From Brachionus manjavacas (Eukaryota > Rotifera > Eurotatoria > Ploima > Brachionidae): a stretch of DNA of 64,000 nt. The stretch spans positions 62,001-126,000 of the forward strand of contig JAHQIY010000047.1 of the NCBI GenBank assembly GCA_019054805.1, in the 5' to 3' direction. Shown in pieces: positions 27,326 to 35,354 of the stretch (position 1 is the first letter of the stretch; every line of letters starts with the position of its first letter). The notes under the pieces were generated by a model, which saw only the letters and a list, made by a program, of their open reading frames with translations, searched no databases and was not told where the DNA came from. Made by a program: the position numbers and the translations under genes.

Positions 27326-27853
27326 AGTGAAACTTTGTGTGAAAATAAGACTGAAAATAAGAGTGAAAATAAGTGTGAAAATAAGAGTGAAAATAAGTGT
27401 GAAAAAAAAGTGAAAACAAGTGTGAAAATAAGAGTGAAAAAAAAGTGAAAACAAGTGTAAAAAAAAAGTGAAAATAAGAGTAAAAATAATGGTGAAAATA
27501 TGTGTGAATATAAGAGTGAAACTTCGTGTGAAAATAAGACTGAAAATAAGTGTGAAAATAGGAGTGAAAATAAGTGTGAAAAAAAGGTGAAAACAAGTGT
27601 GAAAAAAAAGTGAAAATAAGAGTGAAAATAAGAGTGAAAATAAGTGTGAAAAAAAAGTGAAAACAAGTGTGAAAAAAAAGTGAAAATAAGAGTGAAAATA
27701 ATGGTGAAAATATGTGTGAATATAAGAGTGAAACTTTGTGTGAAAATATGACTGAAAATAAGTGTGAAAATAAGAGTGAAAATAATAGTGAAAATATGTG
27801 TAAAAATATGTGTGAAAATAAGAGTGAAAATAAGAGTGAAAATAATAGTGAAA
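27326..27853 (-). repeat. 12-bp minisatellite, inverted block, copy 2
   Basis: GTGAAAATAAGA units as in 3091-3620 but with regular A4 and A8 runs. It passes directly into the 121-bp family at TTATTCGAGGAG. Reverse-strand open frames here are repeat artefacts that run into the satellite. Confidence 0.95.
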
Positions 27854-28473
27854 CTTATTCGAGGAGTTTTTCTGAATATCAGAGCTAGAGAAAATATTCT
27901 TCCGATAGATAATATAAAAACAGTGAGGGCAAGGTTCTGCAACGATTAAAATATTCTTTTAAGAATAAAATTAATTTATTGTGTAAATTAATTTTATGGA
28001 GTTTTTCTAAATATCAAAGCTTGAGTAAGAATTCTTCCGATAGATAAAATAAAAAAAGTTAGTGCAAGGTTCTGCAACCTTTAAAATATTCTTTTAAGAA
28101 TTAAATTAATTTTTTCGAGGAGCTTTTCTAAATGTCAGAGCTACAGAAAGACTTCTTCAGATAGATAACATCAAAACAGTGAGGATAAGGTTCTGCAACG
28201 ATTAAACTATTCTTTTAAGAATTTAATTAATTTATTGGAGGATTTTTTCTAAATGTCAGAGCTTGAGATTGAAATCTTCCGATTGATAACATTAAAACAG
28301 TAGGGACAAGACTCTGCAACGATTAAAATATTCTTTTAAGAATAAAATTAATTTATTCGAGGAGTTTTTCTAAATATCAGAGCTACAGAAAGACTTTTTT
28401 TATAACATAAAAAAAGTTAGGGCAAGGTTCTGCAATGATTTATTTATTCTTTTAAGATTTATAATAATTTTTT
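27854..28473 (+). repeat. 121-bp satellite, about 5 units, forward orientation, copy 2
   Basis: Units contain GAGGAGTTTTTCTGAATATC, TTCCGATAGATAA and GGGCAAGGTTCTGCAACG. It is paralogous to 3621-4243 at an offset of about 24,233 bp. Individual monomers differ more between copies than the flanking 48-bp blocks do. Confidence 0.93.
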
Positions 28474-29160
28474 CATGACCTTGACACCAGGTTACTGCGA
28501 GTCAAAATGACCTTAATTTCTTGTTCCTTGATTCGAAGTGCTTTTGACACCTTTTTACCTCGAGTTTTTTGTGAATCAATTCCATGTAACCTTATCATCT
28601 TGTTACTAAGAGTCAAAATGACCTTAATTTCCCCTGATCTTGATTCCACTTGACCTTGACACCATGTAACTGCGAGTCAAACAGACCTAAATTACTCATG
28701 AATCGATTCCAAGTGACCTTGTGCCTTGTAACAACGGGTCAAACTGACCATAATTTTTCGTGACCTGATTCCAAGTGACCTTGTGACCTTGTTACCTCGA
28801 GTCAAACTGACCTTAGTTCTCGTGATCCTTATTCAATTTGACCTTGACTCCTTGTTACTTCGAGTCAAACTGTTTTTAAGTTCTTGTGTTCCTGATTCCA
28901 TCTGACCTAGACACCTTGTTACCTCGAGTCAAAGGGACCCTAATTTTTTGTGAATCGATTCCATATAACCTAGTCATATTCTAACTAAGAGTAAAAGTGA
29001 CCTTAAGTTCTCGTGAATCGATTGTGATCTTGTGACCTTGTAACTGCGAGTCAAACTGACCATAATTTTTCGTGACCTGATTCCATGTGAACTTAGCACC
29101 TTGTTACTTCGATTCAAATAGACCTAAAATTCTTGAGACTTGATTCCATCAGACTTTGAC
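28474..29160 (-). repeat. 48/64-bp satellite, inverted block, copy 2; left arm of a large inverted repeat
   Basis: Reverse complement of the AAGGTCA family, 687 bp long like its paralogue at 4244-4930. It also pairs as an inverted repeat with about 30768-31517. For example, GACCTTGACTCCTTGTTACT near 28849 mirrors AGTAACAAGGAGTCAAGGTC near 31132. Confidence 0.93.
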
Positions 29161-31517
29161 AAGATCAGTTTGACTCACAGTCACAAGGTGACAAGGTCAC
29201 ATGGAACAAAGTTCATAAGAACTTAAGATCAGTTTGGCTCGAGGTTACAAGGTGTCAAGGCCTGATGGAATCAAGTCTCAAGAAATTTAGGTCTATTTGA
29301 ATCGAAGTAACAAGGTGCTAAGTTCACATGGAATCAGGTCACGAAAAATTATGCAGTTACAAGGTCACAAGATCACAATCGATTCATGAGTAATTTAGGT
29401 CTATTTGAATCGACCTCACAGTCACAAGGTGACAAGGTCACATGGAACCAAGATCATAAGAACTTAAGATCAGTTTGGCTCGAGGTTACAAGGTGTCAAG
29501 GTCACGAGAACTTAAGGTCAGTTTGACTCGAGGTTACAAGGTGTCAAGGTCACGAGAACTTAAGGTCAGTTTGACTCGAGGTTACAAGGTGTCAAGGTCA
29601 CGAGAACTTAAGGTCAGTTTGACTCGAGGTTACAAGGTGTCAAGGTCTGATGGAATCAAGTCTCAAGAAATTTAGGTCTATTTGAATCGAAGTAACAAGG
29701 TGCTAAGTTCACATGGAATCAGGTCACGAAAAATTATGGTCAGTTTGACTCGAGGTTACGAGAACTAAAGGTTAGTTTGACTCGAGGTTACAAGGTTTCA
29801 AGGTCTGATGGAATCAAGTCCCAAGAAATTAAGGTCAGTTTGACTCACAGTCACAAGGTGACAAGGTCACACGGAACCAAGATCATAAGAACTTAAGATC
29901 AGTTTGACTCGAGGTTACAAGGTGTCAAGGTCACGAGAACTTAAGGTCAGTTTGACTCGAGGTTACAAGGTGTCAAGGTCACGAGAACTTAAGGTCAGTT
30001 TGACTCGAGGTTACAAGGTGTCAAGGTCACGAGAACTTAAGGTCTATTTGAATCGAAGTAACAAGGTGCTAAGTTCACATGGAATCAGGTCACGAAAAAT
30101 TATTGTCAGTTTGACTCGCAGTTACAAGGTCACAAGATCACAATCGATTCATGAGTAATTTAGGTCAGTTTGACTCGCTGTAACATGGTGTCAAGGTAAT
30201 ATGGAATCAAGATCAGGAGAAATTAAGGTCAGTTCGACGCGCAGTTACAAATTTAGGTCAGATCACGAGTTTTTTGGTCACTTTGACTCGAAGTAACAAA
30301 ATGTCAAGTTCACATGGAATCAGGTCTCAAGAGATTAAGGTCAGTTTGACTCACAGTCACAAGGTGACAAGGTCACATGGAACCAAGATCATAAGAACTT
30401 AAGATCAGTTTGGCTCCAGGTTACAAGGTGTCAAGGCCTGATGGAATCAAGTCTCAAGAAATTTAGGTCTATTTGAATCGAAGTAACAAGGTGCTAAGTT
30501 CACATGGAATCAGGTCACGAAAAATTATGAAGTTACAAGGTCACAAGATCACAATCGATTCATGAGTAATTTAGGTCTATTTGAATCGACCTCACAGTCA
30601 CAAAGTGACAAGGTCACATGGAACCAAGATCATAAGAACTTAAGGTCAGTTTGACTCGAGGTTACAAGGTGTCAAGGTTACGAGAACTTAAGGTCAGTTT
30701 GACTCGAGGTTACAAGGTGTCAAGGTTACGAGAACTTAAGGTCAGTATGACTCGAAGTAACAAAATGTCGAACTCTGATGGAATCAAGTCTCAAGAATTT
30801 TAGGTCTATTTGAATCGAAGTAACAAGGTGCTAAGTTCACATGGAATCAGGTCACGAAAAATTATGGTCAGTTTGACTCGCAGTTACAAGGTCACAAGAT
30901 CACAATCGATTCATGAGTAATTAAGGTCAGTTTGACTCGCAGTAACATGGTGTCAAGGTCACATGAAACCTAGATCACGAGAACTTAAGGTCACTTTTAC
31001 TCTTAGTTAGAATATGACTAGGTTATATGGAATCGATTCACAAAAAATTAGGGTCCCTTTGACTCGAGGTAACAAGATGTCTAGGTCAGATGGAATCAAG
31101 AGCAAAAAAACTTAAGAAAAGTTTGACTCGAAGTAACAAGGAGTCAAGGTCAAATGGAATAAGGATCACGAGAACTAAGATCAGTTTGACTCGAGGTAAC
31201 AAGGTCACAAGGTCACTTGGAATCAGGTCACGAAAAATTATGGTCAGTTTGACCCGTTGTTACAAGGCACAAGGTCACTTGGAATCGATTCATGAGTAAT
31301 TTAGGTCTGTTTGACTCGCAGTTACATGGTGTCAAGGTCAAGTGGAATCAAGATCAGGGGAAATTAAGGTCATTTTGACTCTTAGTAACAAGATGATAAG
31401 GTTACATGGAATTGATTCACAAAAAACTCGAGGTAAAAAGGTGTCAAAAGCACTTCGAATCAAGGAACAAGAAATTAAGGTCATTTTGACTCGCAGTAAC
31501 CTGGTGTCAAGGTCATG
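29161..31517 (+). repeat. 48/64-bp satellite, direct block, copy 2 (second part)
   Basis: A 2.36-kb direct block. Its first 1.2 kb matches 4931-6158. After about 30340 it continues as satellite where copy 1 switches to the 12-mer array. From about 30768 it forms the right arm of the inverted repeat with 28474-29160. It ends at GTGTCAAGGTCATG, followed by 121-bp units in reverse orientation. Confidence 0.94.
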
Positions 31518-32498
31518 AATAAATTATTATAAATCTTAAAAGAATAAATAAATCATTGCAGAACCTTGCCCTAACTAATCTCAAGCTCTGACATTTAGAA
31601 AAAATCCTCCAATAAATTAATTAAATTCTTAAAAGAATATTTTAAAGGTTGCAGAACCTTGCCCTAACTATTTTAATTTAATCAATCGGAATAAGTTTTT
31701 CTGTAGCTCTGACATTTAAAAAATCTCCACGAATAAATAAATTTAATTCTTTAAAGAGTATTTTAATCGTTGCAGAATCTTGCCCTCACTGTTTTTATGT
31801 TATCTATCGGAAGAATTCTTACTCAAGCTTTGATATTTAGAAAAACTCCATAAAATTAATTTACACAATAAATTAATTTAATTCTTAAAAGAATATATTA
31901 ATCATTGCAGAACCTTATCCTCACTGTTTTAATGTTATCTATCTGAAGAAGTCTTTCTGTAGCTCTGACATTTAGAAAAAAACCTCAAATAAATTAATTT
32001 TATTCTTAAAAGAATATATTAATCATTGTAGAACCTTTGCCTCACTGTTTTTATTTTATCCATCGGCAGAAGTCTTTCTGAAGCTCTGACATTTAGAAAA
32101 ACTCCTCCAATAAATTAATTGAATTCTTAAAATTATATTTCAATCGTTGCAGAACCTTGCCCTCATCGTTTTTATATTATCTATCGGAAGAATATTTTCT
32201 CTAGCTCTGATATTCAGAAAAACTCCTCGAATAAATTAATTTAATACTTAAAAGATTAAATAATTCATTGTAGAACCTTGCCCTCACTGTTTTTTTGTTA
32301 TCTTTAGGAAGAAGTCTTTCTGTAGCTCTAAATATAGAAAAACTCCTCGAATAAATTAATTTTATTCTAAAAAGAATAATAGAATCATTGCAGAACCTCG
32401 CTCTCACTGTTTTTTTGTTATCTATCGGAATAGTTCATTCTCCAGCTTTGATATTTAAAAAAACTCCTCGAATAAATTAATTTTATTTTTAAAAGAAT
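31518..32498 (-). repeat. 121-bp satellite, about 8 units, reverse orientation
   Basis: The plus strand reads TTGCAGAACCTTGCCCTCAC, then CTATCGGAAGAA, then GACATTTAGAAAAACTCCTC, then AATAAATTAATTT. It is the array into which the retrotransposon inserted; the last satellite bases are TTAAAAGAAT. The same array resumes after the element at 37001. Confidence 0.95.
32495..32498. repeat. Target-site duplication GAAT, left copy
   Basis: GAAT lies directly before the TG of the left LTR and again directly after the CA of the right LTR (37001-37004). Removing the element and one GAAT gives an uninterrupted 121-bp satellite monomer (AAAAGAATAAATAAATCATT), which supports a genuine 4-bp duplication. Confidence 0.92.
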
Positions 32499-32709
32499 TG
32501 TAAAGTCTCGGTTTTGGACTTTAGGGATTTAAGCCGAGGAATAAATAAAACAATTAAATTTAGTTAGAGTTTATTTAAATGGAATCCAAAATTATAATAA
32601 ATAGTTAGTGGTTTATATAGTAGCTAGAACGTGTGTTTTAGCTGCAGTTAATCTTAGAACATGCAACTCTAATAACATATTGAGAGATGTCAAGACTTGG
32701 GTCTTAACA
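32499..32709 (-). repeat. 3' LTR (211 bp)
   Basis: Direct copy of 36789-37000. It begins TGTAAAGTCTCGG and ends GGGTCTTAACA on the plus strand. It differs from the other LTR by one T in the run at 32512-32515, G against A at 32563, and A against G at 32583: about 98.6% identity by eye. On the element's sense strand a possible poly(A) signal AATAAA lies at 32575-32570. Confidence 0.96.
32570..32575 (-). promoter_or_regulatory. Possible poly(A) signal AATAAA in the 3' LTR
   Basis: Plus-strand TTTATT reads AATAAA in the element's sense. It lies downstream of the LTR TATA box, the usual order for LTR-driven transcription and termination. The surroundings are AT-rich, so chance occurrence is possible. 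Confidence 0.5.
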
Positions 32710-32710
32710 T

Positions 32711-32721
32711 ACCTCCCCCTT
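32711..32721 (-). other. Polypurine tract
   Basis: On the minus strand the sequence immediately upstream of the 3' LTR is AAGGGGGAGGT, one base before the LTR's TGTTAAG. This is the expected place and composition for the plus-strand DNA primer of an LTR element. Confidence 0.9.
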
Positions 32722-32854
32722 GTACTAGCAAAGAGTTCCAGCCTCTTAATTTTCGACCTACTAATAAAACCACCAAAAAAAAAAAAACAAAACAACAAAA
32801 CAAAACAAAAAATAAAAGCAAACAAAAGAAACACCAAAAAAATGGAGACTCACA
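32722..32854 (-). other. Untranslated 3' region of the element
   Basis: 133 bp between the ORF3 stop and the polypurine tract. It is A-rich on the plus strand (runs of A with isolated C from about 32772 to 32841), hence T-rich in the element's sense. No gene or further motif is seen. Confidence 0.7.
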
Positions 32855-33742
32855 CTAGTTATAGAGGACTTTGAGGTAGTAGTTTTTGGCTAACTGCGAA
32901 CGGCAAACTGGGCAACGTTCTCGGACGTCACGATCGGAGTTGCGGACGTACCCGTACATACAGTCCTCGCACATGAGGTGTCCGCATTGTGTCGAGACGA
33001 TTGAAGGGCAGTTCTCGAACTGCTCGAGGCACACTGGACATGGTCCTCCAAGGAATCGATGGGCCTTTGTCGTTGGTGGCCTGGAAAGTTGTCTGATCGA
33101 CACAAAGTTCGATATTTGAACTGGCTGTCGGCTTCCGGTGACCTGTCTTTGGACTTGCGATGGCCATCGTTGGTTTCCTTGTTCGGTTAGGAGATCACGC
33201 ACCATATCTCGACTGTTGTTCAGTTGCACCTGCAGTTGTTGTTGGTTGAGTTCCAATCGGCTGACTTGATTTTGCAAGTCATTTATTAGCTGGCGGCTCT
33301 CTGCCAATTCAGTTTCAGCATTGGAAGCCCGCTGATTGGCAGCTTCAGCCTCCAGTCGCTGTTGTTGGCACTGTTTGGTGCTCTGTTCGAGCTTTCGCTT
33401 TTCTTCGCAAAGCTCCTCCATCAACCGAGACACTTTGGGGGTTACTGACTCCTCCTGTCGATGGTGATTGATCGTGGTCGGGCGTGGGTTAATCTCGAAC
33501 CAGATGTTGGTTTCGGGGATACTGACTTTATTTAGGAAGTCGGTGGCTTCCTGGTGTATTGAGCTCTCCTGATATCTTAGGAAAGCGTAATTTGTCTTGT
33601 GGAAACCCCGGTTAGGACCCATTCTTAGCCATTTGATCGGACCGAACTTTTGTTTATATTTGTCCAGCTCTTTTCGGAGTATTTCGTTTGCATTTTGTAC
33701 ATTCGGCACGCCGTGTACCATAATGTCGTGTTCGTCTTGCAT
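32855..33742 (-). CDS. ORF3: RRM-like / coiled-coil / RING-finger protein of the retrotransposon
   Basis: An intact 295-codon frame, ATG at 33742. Residues about 6-86 look like an RNA-recognition motif, with an RNP2-like strand (IMVHGVP, 7-13) and an RNP1-like strand (NYAFLRY, 51-57). Residues about 100-190 are rich in Q, E, L and R with few prolines and look like a coiled coil. Residues 235-280 form a C3HC4 RING: C235-x2-C238-x14-C253-x-H255-x2-C258-x2-C261-x15-C277-x2-C280, all eight ligands present. RING domains of this kind usually act as E3 ubiquitin ligases by binding an E2, so a ligase or RNA-binding adaptor role is inferred. There is no signal peptide or membrane segment, so it is not an envelope protein despite its env-like position. 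Two lines of the plus-strand text counted by hand in this ORF are 57% and 45% GC, against 30% for one line in gag, which may mean separate origin. Expression presumably needs a spliced or subgenomic RNA from the 5' LTR. Confidence 0.85.
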   Translation of the reverse strand: MQDEHDIMVHGVPNVQNANEILRKELDKYKQKFGPIKWLRMGPNRGFHKTNYAFLRYQESSIHQEATDFLNKVSIPETNIWFEINPRPTTINHHRQEESVTPKVSRLMEELCEEKRKLEQSTKQCQQQRLEAEAANQRASNAETELAESRQLINDLQNQVSRLELNQQQLQVQLNNSRDMVRDLLTEQGNQRWPSQVQRQVTGSRQPVQISNFVSIRQLSRPPTTKAHRFLGGPCPVCLEQFENCPSIVSTQCGHLMCEDCMYGYVRNSDRDVRERCPVCRSQLAKNYYLKVLYN

Positions 33743-33926
33743 TTTTCGATTTTAATAATTTTGAGTTTAAAATTTAAAAATTGGAAATTTTTTTGTTTTT
33801 TTTAATTTTGTATTTTAAATTTTAGTGGTTATTCAAAAATTGTTTTACAAAAATTAATAATTTTTGTCAGATTTAACTTAACATTTTGATTCAAATTTTA
33901 ATAGAAAAAGAAAAGGTTCTTCTGGA
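33743..33926 (-). other. AT-rich spacer between the pol remnant and ORF3
   Basis: 184 bp, strongly AT-rich (AAATTTAAAAATTGG-like stretches), with no open frame of note. In retroelements with a third ORF this interval would be a natural place for a splice acceptor or internal start, but I could not assign one. Confidence 0.6.
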
Positions 33927-34083
33927 TTACTCCTCCTTTTGTTTTACATCATTACTATCTACGGGCTTTATTGAGCGTTTGCTCCTCCTAAGAAGGTCTT
34001 GTCGATTACTAATCTTCTTTTGAAAATAGTGGTTTGGTTGAAATGTCTCATCCTCATCATCAGTTGATTCCAAAACTGACTGA
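33927..34083 (-). pseudogene. pol: Pol C-terminal tail (integrase end) remnant
   Basis: A frame of about 50 codons, starting near SVLESTDDEDE and ending RRSKRSIKPVDSNDVKQKEE before a stop at 33927. A basic RRSxR.xKPVD stretch just before the stop is typical of the extreme C-terminus of gypsy-type integrases, so this is taken as the surviving end of pol. It follows reverse transcriptase directly, so everything between (RNase H, integrase zinc finger and DDE core) has been lost. A 10-bp repeat GTCAGTTTTG occurs twice at the join (34071-34080, 34084-34093); this 13-bp duplication puts the tail out of frame with RT. Confidence 0.65.
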
Positions 34084-34434
34084 CAAAACTGACCCGAGAT
34101 CTGGTAGTATGAGAATATTATCACGCGTAAGATAGTTTCTAAGTGTGTTGTATGCATCTTCACAATTTTCGTTCCAGTTGAGCTCAAATTTGTTCGAGGC
34201 TTCTTCTTTTGTTGTTAGTTTGTATAATGGGGCGGCAATCTTAGCAAAATTTTCAATGAATTTTCGATAATATTGTGCAAGTCCGAGGAAGCTCTGAAGT
34301 TGAGTCAAGGTGTTAGGTCGTTTGTATTGGAAAAGAGCTTCACATTTCGACTTGTCTGGCTTGATAGAACCGCCTGAAATTATGTGTCCTAAAAAAACTA
34401 TCTCCTGCTTTGCTACTTCACATTTTTTTATTTT
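34084..34434 (-). pseudogene. pol: Reverse transcriptase C-terminal part (thumb/connection), frameshifted
   Basis: The frame carries EIVFLGHIISGGSIKPDKS, then LQSFLGLAQYYRKFI and PLYKLTTK, which are hallmark motifs of the gypsy RT thumb and the region just after it. It ends at NILILPD, where the family would continue into RNase H. It lies in the -1 frame relative to the upstream RT; the shift falls in an A-rich run at about 34423-34434, consistent with loss of one A. No RNase H catalytic residues are present. The frame stops at a TGA near 34060 caused by the join with the integrase tail. Confidence 0.85.
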
Positions 34435-35354
34435 AACTGAGAGTTGGAATTTTTCAATTCGTTGACTACAAGTTCTATGTGTTTAAAGTGTTCGACTAGG
34501 GTCTCTGAATGAATCAGAATATCATCCAAGAAAACCACTACAAATCCAGCAATAATGAATCTTTTCAACACTTGATTCATCGCTCTTTGAAATATAGCTG
34601 GGGCGTTTGTGAACCCCATCGGCATTACGAGGTACTCGAACAAACCCCATTCGCGTGTGAATGCCGTTAGTTTTCTACACTCCTTTTTCATTAAAATTTG
34701 AAAATATCCCGTATAAAGATCAAGTTTTGTAAACCATCTCGATTGAGCCAACAATGCATACAAGTCCTCGTTGTTTGGTAATGGATGAGCGTCTTTGAGT
34801 GTTCGTTCGTTCAACGAACGGTAATCAATTGTGACTCTTATTGAACCATCCGGTTTCGAGACTAGCATGAGCGGTGAAGCCCATGAAGAGTTGCTAGGTT
34901 GGATCAAATTCGCGGCTAACATTTCGTCTAGCATTGTTTTGAATTCTTCTCTTTTACTGTAGGGTATACGTCTCATCTTTTGCCTTATTGATGGTAAACT
35001 TGGGTCGATCAGTTTGATTTCGTGTTCGAAGCAGGGTGACGGCTTTAGCTCCTTTAGTGATGCTGCTGAAATTGACGTAATAAGTGTGTTGATTTTCTCA
35101 AGGTAGTGGTTTAAATTTATGTCGGAGATGGTGTTGATCAAGCATGATTTACTAAGTGTATTTTGTACATAGTACTTGGGTTCGTTGACGAAGTCTTTAC
35201 TTAATTGCTTCACGGTTTCTCGAAGTTTATCGATTGGTTGAGAAAAATATGGAAACTGCTCTAGTAAATCCATGCCTAAAAGACAGTCTGAGACCAAGTC
35301 TTTAATGACCACTAGGAATGTAAATATAGCGGTTTCGCCTATTCTACATTCTGC
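34428..35354 (-). pseudogene. pol: Pol: protease C-terminal end plus reverse transcriptase (fingers and palm)
   Basis: Opens immediately after the TAA at 35355-35357, in the same frame as gag, so gag-protease-pol was one frame originally. The first part holds the conserved protease C-terminal element CLLGMDLL (about 35285-35262). Then come the RT fingers and palm: LVSKPDGSIRVTIDYRSLN, the motif A strand FTKLDLYTGYFQI with catalytic Asp near 34721, MPMGFTNAPAIFQ, and the motif C box FLDDILIH at about 34532-34509 with both catalytic Asp residues. FLDD in place of YxDD occurs in gypsy elements. It terminates at TAA 34428-34430 through the frameshift. Pol would have copied the element's RNA into DNA; this copy cannot. 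Confidence 0.9.

Larger units (their letters stand above)
28413..31578. repeat. Large inverted repeat: arms about 28413-29160 and 30768-31578, spacer about 1.6 kb
   Basis: The junction between the 121-bp and 48-bp families at 28474 is mirrored at 31517, and successive landmarks sum to about 59,990 in both arms. The right arm carries one extra unit of about 64 bp near 30920-30985. Weaker mirror symmetry continues into the 121-bp units on both sides: TTTATTGTGTAAATTAATTT near 27975 and its complement near 31857. One 121-bp unit is missing on the right. Confidence 0.85.

Noticed and set aside
32608..32874. Plus-strand 88-codon frame over the 3' LTR and A-rich tail
   Set aside because: Runs through the LTR and a low-complexity A-run; lysine/asparagine-rich end; no conserved feature.
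32886..33119. Plus-strand 77-codon frame opposite the RING ORF
   Set aside because: Antisense shadow. The Cys/His pattern comes from the complementary strand of the RING codons.
32855..33742. Envelope gene
   Set aside because: The position fits, but the product lacks a signal peptide and membrane segment and instead has a RING finger and coiled coil.
34423..34439. Programmed -1 frameshift site in pol
   Set aside because: Located inside RT, not between gag and pol, and no canonical slippery heptamer in the right phase.
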